Translations under genes and position numbers: made by a program
Shown here: piece after piece, positions 16,333 to 22,183 of the stretch
Layout: every line of letters starts with the position of its first letter
Numbering within the stretch: position 1 is the stretch's first letter
The notes under the pieces: model-generated
Databases searched by the model: none
Told to the model about the DNA's origin: nothing
Seen by the model: the letters and a program-made list of their open reading frames with translations, nothing else
From: a virus
IMG/VR virus record: IMGVR_UViG_3300036981_000036
Span: 1 to 22,380 of that record
DNA: 22,380 nucleotides
Direction: 5' to 3' (one strand)

Positions 16333-16733
16333 TGACATTATCAATAGAAATTACCAGATTTAAAGACAGCGACAAATCGCAAACAATAGGTGAATTTCAC
16401 GTTATTGGTGCAGATTTTTATGGTGTTACAATGGAGTTGGAATATAACGATAACAAAAAAAGAATCAGTTGCATCCCTTGTGGAACTTATATTGTAAAGA
16501 AAAGAACCAGCAAAAAATATGGTGAACACTTCCATATAACAGATGTTCCGAATCGTGATTTTATATTGATCCATTCAGCAAATTATTCCAGACAATTGTT
16601 AGGTTGTATTGGAGTAGGCAAGAATCACATTGATATTGATAAAGATGGATTGAAGGATATAACAGAAAGCAAAGCAACATTAAAGAAGTTGTATGAAATT
16701 ATGCCAAATGAATTTAAACTAACCATAAAATAA
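16332..16733 (+). CDS. DUF5675 family protein, candidate lysis-associated enzyme
   Basis: Encodes 133 residues, the usual length. The family features are visible in order: TMELEYNDNKKRISCIPCGT (about residues 33-52), then TSKKYGEHFHITDVPNR and FILIHSANYSRQLLGCIGVG (77-96). The IH-x-x-N ... G-C-I arrangement (H81, N84, C92) resembles, at motif level, the catalytic H-G/S-x-x-x-GC element of YkuD-type L,D-transpeptidases. That resemblance is my inference; DUF5675 has no proven activity that I know of. In many Bacteroidota phages this gene lies close to holin-like genes, which suggests a cell-wall role. No signal peptide is seen. No other endolysin candidate is visible in the window. Confidence 0.65.
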   Translation: MTLSIEITRFKDSDKSQTIGEFHVIGADFYGVTMELEYNDNKKRISCIPCGTYIVKKRTSKKYGEHFHITDVPNRDFILIHSANYSRQLLGCIGVGKNHIDIDKDGLKDITESKATLKKLYEIMPNEFKLTIK

Positions 16734-16740
16734 AACCAAT

Positions 16741-16992
16741 ATGAAATTCGACAAACAACTTGAAAAACTTGCAAATTTAGAAGATGTAAGTATTGACACA
16801 GAAGCAACAAACGACAATGGTGAACGCATCAAAGAATTGTATTGCGACCATTTGCCATTTGCAATCAAAGGGCACGAAATGGCTCTTGCAGTTGTTAAAA
16901 ACCCTTTTGCAAAGATTATCATTCAATTGGCTATTACCTTATTAACTGCTATTGGGAATCGTTTTTGCGAAGAAAACGAAGAAGAAAAATAG
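16741..16992 (+). CDS. Small protein with one membrane span, last late gene
   Basis: Encodes 83 residues. A charged N-terminal half (MKFDKQLEKLANLEDVSIDT) is followed by a hydrophobic segment at 57-72 (AKIIIQLAITLLTAIG) and a highly acidic tail (CEENEEEK). It follows the DUF5675 gene by seven bases and precedes a terminator. Membrane span and position suggest a lysis-cassette accessory or anchor, but no family is recognised. Confidence 0.5.
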   Translation: MKFDKQLEKLANLEDVSIDTEATNDNGERIKELYCDHLPFAIKGHEMALAVVKNPFAKIIIQLAITLLTAIGNRFCEENEEEK

Positions 16993-17002
16993 TAGTTTTT
17001 TA

Positions 17003-17024
17003 ATTTATAATCATTATAAATAAG
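17003..17024. repeat. Palindromic 22-base direct repeat, copy 1 (operator candidate)
   Basis: The 22 bases are identical to 17068-17089. The first 19 form a palindrome with nine-base arms around a single central C (ATTTATAAT-C-ATTATAAAT). This copy lies 11 bases after the late-gene stop, immediately before the terminator hairpin. Symmetry and exact duplication suggest a protein binding site. Confidence 0.6.
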
Positions 17025-17053
17025 ACCTACACCGCAATAGTGGTGTGGGTTTT
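17025..17053 (+). terminator. Terminator closing the late operon, between the two palindromes
   Basis: The stem 17026-17033 with 17042-17049 (CCTACACC/GGTGTGGG, one T-G pair, extended by A25-T50) has an 8-base loop followed by TTTTC. It separates late and early transcription. The T tract is short. Confidence 0.75.
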
Positions 17054-17067
17054 CTTGCTTTATGGCT

Positions 17068-17089
17068 ATTTATAATCATTATAAATAAG
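17068..17089. repeat. Palindromic 22-base direct repeat, copy 2 (operator candidate)
   Basis: Identical to copy 1, 65 bases downstream. It ends ten bases before the -33 TTG of the early promoter, so a bound protein would touch the polymerase. The ribbon-helix-helix protein encoded 65 bases downstream is the natural candidate ligand. Confidence 0.6.
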
Positions 17090-17099
17090 GAATAATGTA

Positions 17100-17129
17100 T
17101 TGCCGTATTGATATATATGTATATATTTG
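17100..17129 (+). promoter_or_regulatory. Bacteroidota-type promoter of the early operon
   Basis: TTG at 17100-17102 and TATATTTG at 17122-17129 are separated by 19 bases, an exact match to the primary sigma factor pattern of Bacteroidota (TTG-N~19-TAnnTTTG). Transcription would begin near 17134-17138, about 18 bases before the first early gene. Confidence 0.75.
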
Positions 17130-17153
17130 TATACAATTAAAACCCAAAACAAA

Positions 17154-17300
17154 ATGAAAACAGAAAAACCAAAGTATTTGTACACCTTTAAAAATAAGAA
17201 GGTGAGAAAAGCATTCAGCCAATTAGCATTGGATAGTGAAAAGACTTTACAAGAATTAATCACCGAAGCATTAGAAACGAAATATCCCAAAATCAAATGA
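17154..17300 (+). CDS. Ribbon-helix-helix DNA-binding protein
   Basis: Encodes 48 residues. A basic start (MKTEKPKYLYTFKNKK) includes a short strand (residues 8-12), followed by helix A (KVRKAFSQLALDSE, 16-29), a turn and helix B (TLQELITEALETKY, 31-44). This is the Arc/CopG/ParG ribbon-helix-helix layout, in which a dimer's strands enter the major groove. It is the first gene of the early operon, preceded by an A/C-rich leader (AAAACCCAAAACAAA). The palindromic repeats upstream could be its operators, making it an autoregulator or early/late switch; that link is inferred. Its TGA overlaps the next ATG (ATGA). Confidence 0.65.
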   Translation: MKTEKPKYLYTFKNKKVRKAFSQLALDSEKTLQELITEALETKYPKIK

Positions 17301-17650
17301 TTTACGATGATTGGAAATTTCAGCAACCAGACGATGATTATTATGCTGAACAAGAAGAAGAAATTAACGAACCAATAAACTATATAAAAATGGAAACACT
17401 AAAGTACATTATCGAAAACAACATCAATATTGCAAACAACATTATAAAAGAATATCCTAATGTTGATTATGTTCCTTTTAAAATTAACAATTGTTCATAT
17501 AATGAATTGAAGGGAATTGCAACGGAATACCAGAGAGAAATCAGTATTAAAAACGGATATGGAACAATGTCATTGTACACGGGCAAAGCATATTTTGCAT
17601 TTGAAACGAAACTATTGATTGTTTCCGAACCTATAATTGTGGAGGGATAA
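17297..17650 (+). CDS. Hypothetical early protein
   Basis: Encodes 117 residues. The N-terminal 31 residues are very acidic and aromatic (MIYDDWKFQQPDDDYYAEQE). The remainder is a mixed alpha/beta domain with PNVDYVPFKINNCSYNELKG and YGTMSLYTGKAYFAFETKL. The ATGA overlap with the upstream gene favours this start, but an internal ATG at 17390, preceded by ACTATATAAAA, could start a shorter product without the acidic part. No family was recognised. An acidic tract in an early phage protein could indicate a DNA mimic or inhibitor, but there is no further evidence. Confidence 0.5.
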   Translation: MIYDDWKFQQPDDDYYAEQEEEINEPINYIKMETLKYIIENNINIANNIIKEYPNVDYVPFKINNCSYNELKGIATEYQREISIKNGYGTMSLYTGKAYFAFETKLLIVSEPIIVEG

Positions 17651-17653
17651 GAT

Positions 17654-17923
17654 ATGAAAGAAGAAATCGAAAAAAAGATTCTTGAAGGAACTATTGTTTC
17701 ATACATAGAAGATAAGAAGGACACAATCACAGCGTTATGGGTTATTATTATAACAATGGCTTTATTTCAGCTAATGACTTGTGGACTGCCAAAAACAATT
17801 GTTGTTCAAGATGGTGTTGCTTATGCAAAGAACTATTGCGATTCATTACAGAACTTTGTTGATACAACTTACAATATTGCAAACCGAGTTAAAACCCAAA
17901 ACAATGAAAGATTTCATAAATAA
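17654..17923 (+). CDS. Small early membrane protein
   Basis: Encodes 89 residues. A charged N-terminus (MKEEIEKKILEGTIVSYIED) is followed by one membrane span at about residues 24-43 (TITALWVIIITMALFQLMTC) and a longer tail (SLQNFVDTTYNIANRVKTQN). CG directly follows the span, but no lipobox signal is at the N-terminus. It starts three bases after the previous stop, and its last 20 bases overlap the next gene. Small membrane proteins in early operons are sometimes superinfection-exclusion factors; that remains a guess. Confidence 0.5.
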   Translation: MKEEIEKKILEGTIVSYIEDKKDTITALWVIIITMALFQLMTCGLPKTIVVQDGVAYAKNYCDSLQNFVDTTYNIANRVKTQNNERFHK

Positions 17924-18143
17924 ATCAGAACTGATGCCACCAACAACCGTTTCAGATATGGATAAGGTTGTTCAATATCGGGATGCTCTTTGTGCTTTAC
18001 TTGTTCAAGAGCCACCAAGGCATCCAGGCGGACAAAAAAAACAATCACAATGCACGGAAATAGCACTTGAAATAATGCAATGCAATCAATGGTTGAAGTA
18101 TAATTTTAAACTATTTTTCACAGAAGGAAATATAAAATTATGA
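17904..18143 (+). CDS. Hypothetical early protein (79 aa)
   Basis: The start is the ATG at 17904, preceded by AAAACCCAAAACA, the same leader as before the ribbon-helix-helix gene. The frame stays open for 40 codons further upstream, but those overlap the membrane protein gene. The product is soluble, beginning MKDFINKSELMPPTTVSDMD, with HPGGQKKQSQCTEIALEIMQ and a helical end. No family was recognised. The stop overlaps the next tiny gene (ATGA). Confidence 0.5.
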   Translation: MKDFINKSELMPPTTVSDMDKVVQYRDALCALLVQEPPRHPGGQKKQSQCTEIALEIMQCNQWLKYNFKLFFTEGNIKL

Positions 18144-18232
18144 CAACAACCCAACTAATCGCAATGCAATCATTCTGGACCAATGTCAATTATGATTTGC
18201 TTATCAAAATTTTAAAACTTAAAAATCAATAA
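18140..18232 (+). CDS. Very small coupled ORF (30 aa)
   Basis: Begins in ATGA overlap with the preceding stop and encodes MTTTQLIAMQSFWTNVNYDL plus ten further residues ending KLKNQ. The coupled start and amphipathic composition are the only support; length is at the limit of what can be believed. It may be a real micropeptide or only the spacer before the ERF gene. Confidence 0.35.
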   Translation: MTTTQLIAMQSFWTNVNYDLLIKILKLKNQ

Positions 18233-18251
18233 CTAAAAAACCCAAAAAACA

Positions 18252-18821
18252 ATGAAAGACAAAAACATTTACCAAAAACTATTGGAGTTTCAAACCACAA
18301 TAGAAACAATCAAAAAGGATGGCAAAAATTCATTCTTTAAAAAACCAAACGGAAAAGAAAGTTCTTATGCTACTTTGCCGAATATCCTTGCAGAGGTCAA
18401 ACCGTTGTTGAATGCTTTAAAACTGGTATTAACACAGCCAATTATTAATGGTGAGGTGTTCAGCATCATCACTTGTTCTGAAACAAAAGAAGAAGTTAAA
18501 AGTTCAATGGTTATTCCTTCAAATCTAAATGCACAACAAAGTGGTTCTGCTGTTACTTACTTCAGAAGATACACACTTTCTTCTTTATTATCTTTAGAAA
18601 TTGATGAAGATGATGATGGAAACAAAGCAAGCCAACCACAAGCAGAAAGTAAACCAGAAACAATATGGTTGAAAGATGCTGAATTTGAAATTGCAATGAA
18701 GGGAACTAAAAAGCAAATCATCGCAACATTGAATGCTTACAATGGCAAAAATGGTAAGTCGATGAAGAAAGAATTTACAACAAAATTAAGTGAACAATTA
18801 TCAAAAGCACCAACTGAATAA
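18252..18821 (+). CDS. erf: ERF-family single-strand annealing recombinase
   Basis: Encodes 189 residues. The family pattern is clear: an N-terminal helix (NIYQKLLEFQTTIETIKKDG), then FFKKPNGKESSYATLPNILA, a strand pair, and SGSAVTYFRRYTLSSLLSLE followed by DEDDDGN, the conserved G-S-A-x-T-Y-x-R-R-Y-x-L ... D-D-D-G-N signature of ERF proteins. A linker with Gln/Lys/Pro leads to a small C-terminal helical domain. ERF anneals complementary single strands in phage recombination and genome repair. An A/C-rich leader (AACCCAAAAAACA) precedes the ATG. The next gene starts two bases after the stop. Confidence 0.88.
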   Translation: MKDKNIYQKLLEFQTTIETIKKDGKNSFFKKPNGKESSYATLPNILAEVKPLLNALKLVLTQPIINGEVFSIITCSETKEEVKSSMVIPSNLNAQQSGSAVTYFRRYTLSSLLSLEIDEDDDGNKASQPQAESKPETIWLKDAEFEIAMKGTKKQIIATLNAYNGKNGKSMKKEFTTKLSEQLSKAPTE

Positions 18822-18823
18822 AT

Positions 18824-19315
18824 ATGAAGATAGCACTATACCAGATTGAGCAAGAATATATTTCATTAGCCAATCAAATAATCGACAACGAAGGTGAACT
18901 TACTGAAGAATTAGAAACAGCCTTAATGATTAACCAAGAACAACTTGAACAGAAAGGGAAGGGATATGGTTATATCATCAAAGATATTGAAGCAGAGATT
19001 GATGCAATTGATGTTGAAATCAAAAGGCTATCAGCAATGAAGAAATCAAGAACGAATGCAGTTGATAAATTAAAAACATCATTATCTAATGCAATGCAGT
19101 TGTTTGATATTTTAGAACTGAAAACACCTACTTTAAAAATCAACTTCCGTAAATCAGAAAGTGTTGATGTTGATATTCCTTTTCTTGATAAAAAGTATAT
19201 CAAAGTAGTAACGACTGAAACAGCAGATAAGATAGCCATAAAAGCAGCACTTAAAAATGGTGAACAAATAACTGGTGCAGCATTAATAACAAATCTAAAT
19301 TTGCAAATCAAATGA
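18824..19315 (+). CDS. Gp157-family (siphovirus Gp157-like) recombination-associated protein
   Basis: Encodes 163 residues. The first ~95 residues are a long charged helix/coiled coil (EQEYISLANQIIDNEGELTE, QKGKGYGYIIKDIEAEIDAI). A short beta C-terminus follows with TLKINFRKSESVDVDIPF and IKVVTTETADKIAIKAALKN. This is the usual Gp157 layout, including the K-x-G-Y-x-x-x-I/L-K-x-x-E motif and the K-x-x-L-K-x-G-x-x-x-x-G-A/V-x-L end. Family members sit beside ERF or RecT in many phages. Their biochemical role is not settled, though phage-resistance and recombination functions have been proposed. It overlaps the next gene by four bases. Confidence 0.82.
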   Translation: MKIALYQIEQEYISLANQIIDNEGELTEELETALMINQEQLEQKGKGYGYIIKDIEAEIDAIDVEIKRLSAMKKSRTNAVDKLKTSLSNAMQLFDILELKTPTLKINFRKSESVDVDIPFLDKKYIKVVTTETADKIAIKAALKNGEQITGAALITNLNLQIK

Positions 19316-19668
19316 AGATAATCCTATCAGCAACCATTGAAGGTATTTCTACAAGAGTGGACAATACAATAGCAATCAAATTAGGAACACAAGAACTTGA
19401 TCCGGCAATGTGTGGGCACCTTTTCCAACTTAGAAATAAGTTGGTTAAGGTGTTGCTTTCAGATTCAAACATCACAAAGCTGGAAGAAGATTTGGTTGAT
19501 GCAGAAAACATTGCACAAGTAAAAAAAGGTAAATCACCAAGCCAACGATTCAGAGCTGTTTTGTTCTTAGTCAATAAAACGCTTGGTGGTACGGATGAAA
19601 TGTTTGAACAATTTTATGCAACTGAATTAGAAAAGTTAATTGAACATTATAAAAAGAAACTGGACTAA
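19312..19668 (+). CDS. Conserved-type hypothetical protein of the recombination cluster
   Basis: Encodes 118 residues. A beta N-terminus (MKIILSATIEGISTRVDNTI, then IKLGTQELDP) is followed by a helical C-terminus (MFEQFYATELEKLIEHYKKK). I recall the opening pattern EGISTRVDNTIAIKLGTQEL from small proteins next to ERF/RecT and RusA genes in Bacteroidota phages, with no known function. The lack of catalytic motif and the position between Gp157 and HNH suggest an accessory or ssDNA-binding role. It shares ATGA-type overlaps at both ends. Confidence 0.6.
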   Translation: MKIILSATIEGISTRVDNTIAIKLGTQELDPAMCGHLFQLRNKLVKVLLSDSNITKLEEDLVDAENIAQVKKGKSPSQRFRAVLFLVNKTLGGTDEMFEQFYATELEKLIEHYKKKLD

Positions 19669-19943
19669 TGAAAGCACACACAAAAATATACTTTGATTAT
19701 TTCGGGTTCACAAAAGCTGATTTTATTGCTTGTGAGATTTGCGGAAACCAAGCGGTTGATATTCATCACATCGAAGCAAGGGGAATGGGTGGCAATCCAT
19801 CTGGAAGTAAAGATGTGATTGAAAACCTTCAAGCAGTTTGCAGAAAATGCCATATTGATTATGGTGATAAATCGGAGTTCAAAGAAAAGCTAAAAGAATG
19901 TCACTTAAAATTTATGGAAGTATATGGTAAAAATAGATATTAA
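19668..19943 (+). CDS. HNH endonuclease
   Basis: Encodes 91 residues. Zinc-site cysteines C22-x2-C25 and C58-x2-C61-H62 flank the core DIHHIEARGMGGNP (31-44) and IENLQAVCRKCH (51-62), a complete HNH motif (D31/H33/H34, N53, H62). Small HNH proteins of this size in recombination clusters are probably structure- or site-specific nucleases acting with ERF and RusA. They are distinct from homing HNHs, which carry extra DNA-binding modules. Its last 20 bases overlap the RusA-like gene. Confidence 0.82.
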   Translation: MKAHTKIYFDYFGFTKADFIACEICGNQAVDIHHIEARGMGGNPSGSKDVIENLQAVCRKCHIDYGDKSEFKEKLKECHLKFMEVYGKNRY

Positions 19944-20247
19944 AGCGTTATCAGTAAACGATGCGTGGCAAGGGAAAAGGTATAAGACATATAAATATGA
20001 TAAATATATTTACTCAATGTTGATGCTACTTCCAAAAATAGAAATACCACCAGCACCATTTGAACTGGATGTTGAGTTTGGTTTTAGCAGTAAATTAAGC
20101 GACATTGATAATTGTCTGAAACCTTTCTTGGATTGCTTGGTGAAGAAATACGGGTTCGATGATAGGGATATTTATTTGTTGAATGTAAAAAAAACAATTG
20201 TAGCAAAAGGAAAAGAATTTATAAACTTTAAAATCAAATCAATATGA
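19924..20247 (+). CDS. rusA: RusA-like Holliday-junction resolvase
   Basis: Encodes 107 residues, slightly shorter than E. coli RusA (120). The RusA signature is present: SVNDAWQGKRY (about 10-20), then SDIDNCLKPFLDCLVKKYGF (59-78) with the metal-binding aspartates D60 and D62, plus N63, K66, D70, and a DDRDI element (79-83) carrying further aspartates. RusA dimers cut four-way junctions made during recombination and replication. It starts inside the HNH gene and overlaps the next gene by four bases, suggesting coordinated translation of the resolvase pair. Confidence 0.85.
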   Translation: MVKIDIKALSVNDAWQGKRYKTYKYDKYIYSMLMLLPKIEIPPAPFELDVEFGFSSKLSDIDNCLKPFLDCLVKKYGFDDRDIYLLNVKKTIVAKGKEFINFKIKSI

Positions 20248-20534
20248 GCCACTACAACACAACACACGAATCTGGGCAATTACTATTGCAATATGAGTAT
20301 GTTGCACTATCACTTGAAAAGATTGTTTTAGAAATCTATAAACAACAAAACAGACCATTAACTTGGAGTGATGTGCATTTGATTATTCCAAACGTGAATG
20401 AAGTCAGCTTAAAAAGAAGCATCACTAACTTGAAAACCTCTGGACATCTGGAAAAGACAAAAGAAAAAGGAATCAGTATTTACGGCAGACCAGCTTATAA
20501 ATATAAACTTATTAAAAATAAATTTGCAGATTAA
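20244..20534 (+). CDS. Small winged-helix DNA-binding protein, putative regulator
   Basis: Encodes 96 residues. An N-terminal helix (SLEKIVLEIYKQQNRPLTWS) is followed by a helix-turn-helix-like part (WSDVHLIIPNVNEVSLKRSI, then LKTSGHLEKTKEKG) and a wing with basic end (YGRPAYKYKLIKNKF). This fits a winged helix of the kind common in phage replication operons. It is the last gene of the early operon; the -33 element of the next promoter lies inside its 3' end, so its product may control that promoter. That control is inferred. Confidence 0.55.
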   Translation: MSHYNTTHESGQLLLQYEYVALSLEKIVLEIYKQQNRPLTWSDVHLIIPNVNEVSLKRSITNLKTSGHLEKTKEKGISIYGRPAYKYKLIKNKFAD

Positions 20535-20553
20535 AAATAAATGTTTATATTTG
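20523..20553 (+). promoter_or_regulatory. Bacteroidota-type promoter driving a non-coding leader
   Basis: TTTG at 20523-20526 and TATATTTG at 20546-20553, separated by 19 bases, match the Bacteroidota primary promoter pattern exactly and share the -7 octamer and spacing of the early promoter. The -33 element overlaps the end of the winged-helix gene. The predicted start is near 20558. Confidence 0.75.
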
Positions 20554-20557
20554 CAAT

Positions 20558-20676
20558 CAGTTCTTAGTTTTATACAAAAAGTTATTTGGTAGAATAACAA
20601 TCGAAATAGTCCAACGGAAACAATGGATGAACACGATTAAGCCCCTTTTCTGCTACCACAGAACTGGGGCTTTTTC
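20558..20676 (+). ncRNA. Structured non-coding RNA or attenuated leader upstream of the replication gene
   Basis: The region between promoter and terminator holds no credible gene. It contains the hairpin GTTATT/AATAAC (20581-20586 with 20593-20598, loop TGGTAG), a five-codon ORF (MDEHD, 20623-20640) and the terminator hairpin. The first predicted transcript bases CAGTTCT (20558-20564) are perfectly complementary to AGAACTG (20660-20666) in the terminator's loop and base. The RNA could therefore either close on itself as a ~119-base small RNA or switch between terminated and read-through forms. The downstream replication gene shows no promoter of its own. No known RNA family was recognised. 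Confidence 0.5.
20639..20675 (+). terminator. Terminator with a nested hairpin before the replication gene
   Basis: The outer stem AAGCCCC/GGGGCTT (20639-20645 with 20666-20672) encloses an inner stem TTCTG/CAGAA (20648-20652 with 20659-20663, loop CTACCA), followed by a T run to 20675. It would end both the early operon and the transcript from the 20523-20553 promoter. Confidence 0.85.
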
Positions 20677-20694
20677 GTTTTAAAATAAAATACA

Positions 20695-21450
20695 ATGGCA
20701 TCAGAACTTCCTTACTTTAGATTTACCGTTCAAGAATGGCAGAACGGAAATATAGCACTTGAAAGATATGAGCTTCAAGGTTTGTTTATTTCAATTTGTG
20801 GCTTCTACTGGTTGCAAGATTGTAGCATTACTCTGGCATTGCTACAAAAGAAATTCAATACAAATATGATTCAAGAGTTGATTGATTTAGGTATTTTAAA
20901 GCACGAAAACAGACACGATAAAATTGAAATTGTGTTTTTAAATAAGCAGTATGATTTACTAAGTGAGAAACGGAAACTTAGACAGATTGCTGGTTCTAAG
21001 GGTGGCAATGCTAAAGCAATGCTCAAGCAAAAAGGTAGCTATAAAGATAAGGATAAAGATAATAATAAAGATAAGATAAGAACTGATGCAAAAATGCATC
21101 TTGAATTTTATCAACCTTGTTTAGATTTTTGGTTAAAAGAATTTCATCCAGATTGGACCTTTGGCGGAGTGCAAGGTAAAGCATTAAAATCTTTAATTAA
21201 AAAAATTGAAAAGTTGCGTAAAAATGAAAACGATTCAATTGTGGAGTTGTTCAAAATCATTTGCTGGAAGCTTCCAGATTGGTACAAAGACAAAGATTTG
21301 CCAATAATAGATTCAAAATTCAACGAAATAATCGAACAAATAAAAACACAAAACAATGGAAAATCTGCCAACAAACACAACGAACTTAGCAAAGGCCAAC
21401 ACACAATTAACGCAATCAATGAACTCATCAGAGATGTTGGTACTGAATAA
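20695..21450 (+). CDS. Replication protein, replisome-organiser / DnaD-like (DUF4373-like)
   Basis: Encodes 251 residues. The N-terminal ~100 residues are a winged-helix-like domain (MASELPYFRFTVQEWQNGNI, then GFYWLQDCSITLALLQKKFN and QELIDLGILKHENRHDKIEI), as in DUF4373/replisome-organiser proteins that recognise the phage origin. SKGGNAKAMLKQKG and a charged linker (KDKDKDNNKDK, about 117-127) lead to a second helical domain (about 133-215) resembling the DnaD-like/DnaB-recruiting half. The linker's DNA is a run of GATAA-like repeats. The start codon is the ATG at 20695 after TAAAATAAAATACA. Its 3' end overlaps the next gene by 95 bases in another frame. Confidence 0.65.
   Translation: MASELPYFRFTVQEWQNGNIALERYELQGLFISICGFYWLQDCSITLALLQKKFNTNMIQELIDLGILKHENRHDKIEIVFLNKQYDLLSEKRKLRQIAGSKGGNAKAMLKQKGSYKDKDKDNNKDKIRTDAKMHLEFYQPCLDFWLKEFHPDWTFGGVQGKALKSLIKKIEKLRKNENDSIVELFKIICWKLPDWYKDKDLPIIDSKFNEIIEQIKTQNNGKSANKHNELSKGQHTINAINELIRDVGTE
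21041..21080 (+). repeat. GATAA-type simple repeat inside the replication gene
   Basis: AAAGATAA/GGATAAAGATAA-like units repeat about six times and encode the Lys/Asp linker of the replication protein. In many phages the origin lies inside the initiator gene in such AT-rich repeats, so this could be an origin candidate; that use is inferred only. Confidence 0.35.
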
Positions 21451-22183
21451 AATGACTACATCAGAAAAGGAAATTGCAATTGCTTCGTTCCAAGTTAAAA
21501 TTGCGGTTTTGGATCGTTTAGATTTGAAAATGGAGTTGTTGAAATTGGTTGGACAAACGCATCTGGATTGCGGTTTTAAGGTTGATAAAGAAACATTAGC
21601 ACAAACAATTGATACTTTGGTTGATGATTTACAAAAATACAATTCATCACTTTCGTTCCAAGAAATTGAACTTGCATTTAAAAATGGCTGGAAAAAGGAG
21701 TATGGTGATTTCTTCGGTTTAAACAACGCAACATACTTTGGATGGGTAAATGCTTACACCTTCGGAGAAAAGCGATTACGGGTAAAGAAAACGCTATCAG
21801 AAGCTAAAGAAAACGCAAATAAGGAACCAGCTAAAAAGACTGAAGCTGAAATTGATGAAATTATGAAGGATGCCTGTTTGAGAAGTTTTGATGATTTTAG
21901 GCGAAAAGTTCCAGTTGTTGACGCTGGAAATGTAAAATATAATTACTTGGTTAAATGTGGCCTTATAAATTTCACTAAGGAACGGAAGCAAGAAATTAGA
22001 AACAGAGTTGAATCAAGATTGAAAGCAGAAGCAATTGAAAGCAGACAAAAAGCGGAAACAATAGAAAAAGCGGTTGCAAAGATTTTACCAGATTCAATTG
22101 TTGCAGAATCACGAAGGGAAGCATTAATTGTTTTTTATCAAGATTTGGTTGAAACAGAAACGGAGTTGAAAGATTTGTTTTAA
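21356..22183 (+). CDS. Conserved-type Bacteroidota phage replication-region protein
   Basis: Encodes 275 residues. The start at 21356 follows the AACACAAAACA leader seen before other early genes. It lies 95 bases inside the preceding gene, and ATGs at 21431 and 21452 are alternatives. A first helical region (EIAIASFQVKIAVLDRLDLK) is followed by a central motif SSLSFQEIELAFKNGWKKEY and GDFFGLNNATYFGWVNAYTF, which I recognise from unnamed Bacteroidota phage proteins encoded after the replisome organiser. Then comes a long basic/acidic coiled coil (VESRLKAEAIESRQKAETIE). No Walker motif is present, so it is not a DnaC-type ATPase. The role is probably helicase loading or an accessory replication function, unproven. 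Confidence 0.6.
   Translation: MENLPTNTTNLAKANTQLTQSMNSSEMLVLNKMTTSEKEIAIASFQVKIAVLDRLDLKMELLKLVGQTHLDCGFKVDKETLAQTIDTLVDDLQKYNSSLSFQEIELAFKNGWKKEYGDFFGLNNATYFGWVNAYTFGEKRLRVKKTLSEAKENANKEPAKKTEAEIDEIMKDACLRSFDDFRRKVPVVDAGNVKYNYLVKCGLINFTKERKQEIRNRVESRLKAEAIESRQKAETIEKAVAKILPDSIVAESRREALIVFYQDLVETETELKDLF

Noticed and set aside
16332-16733. Confident naming of this gene as an endolysin
   Set aside because: The YkuD-like resemblance is limited to a few residues and the family has no established activity that I can cite, so only the DUF5675 membership is claimed.
17003-17089. CRISPR-like repeat-spacer unit
   Set aside because: There are only two copies, the unit is itself palindromic, and the spacer holds a terminator; no cas genes are present.
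20623-20640. Leader peptide MDEHD as a classic amino-acid attenuator
   Set aside because: It has only five codons, with no run of a single regulatory amino acid; a chance ORF is likelier. It is kept only as a note in the RNA entry.
20558-20676. tRNA, 6S or known riboswitch
   Set aside because: No cloverleaf, no long bulged 6S-type duplex and no recognisable aptamer core could be drawn by eye.
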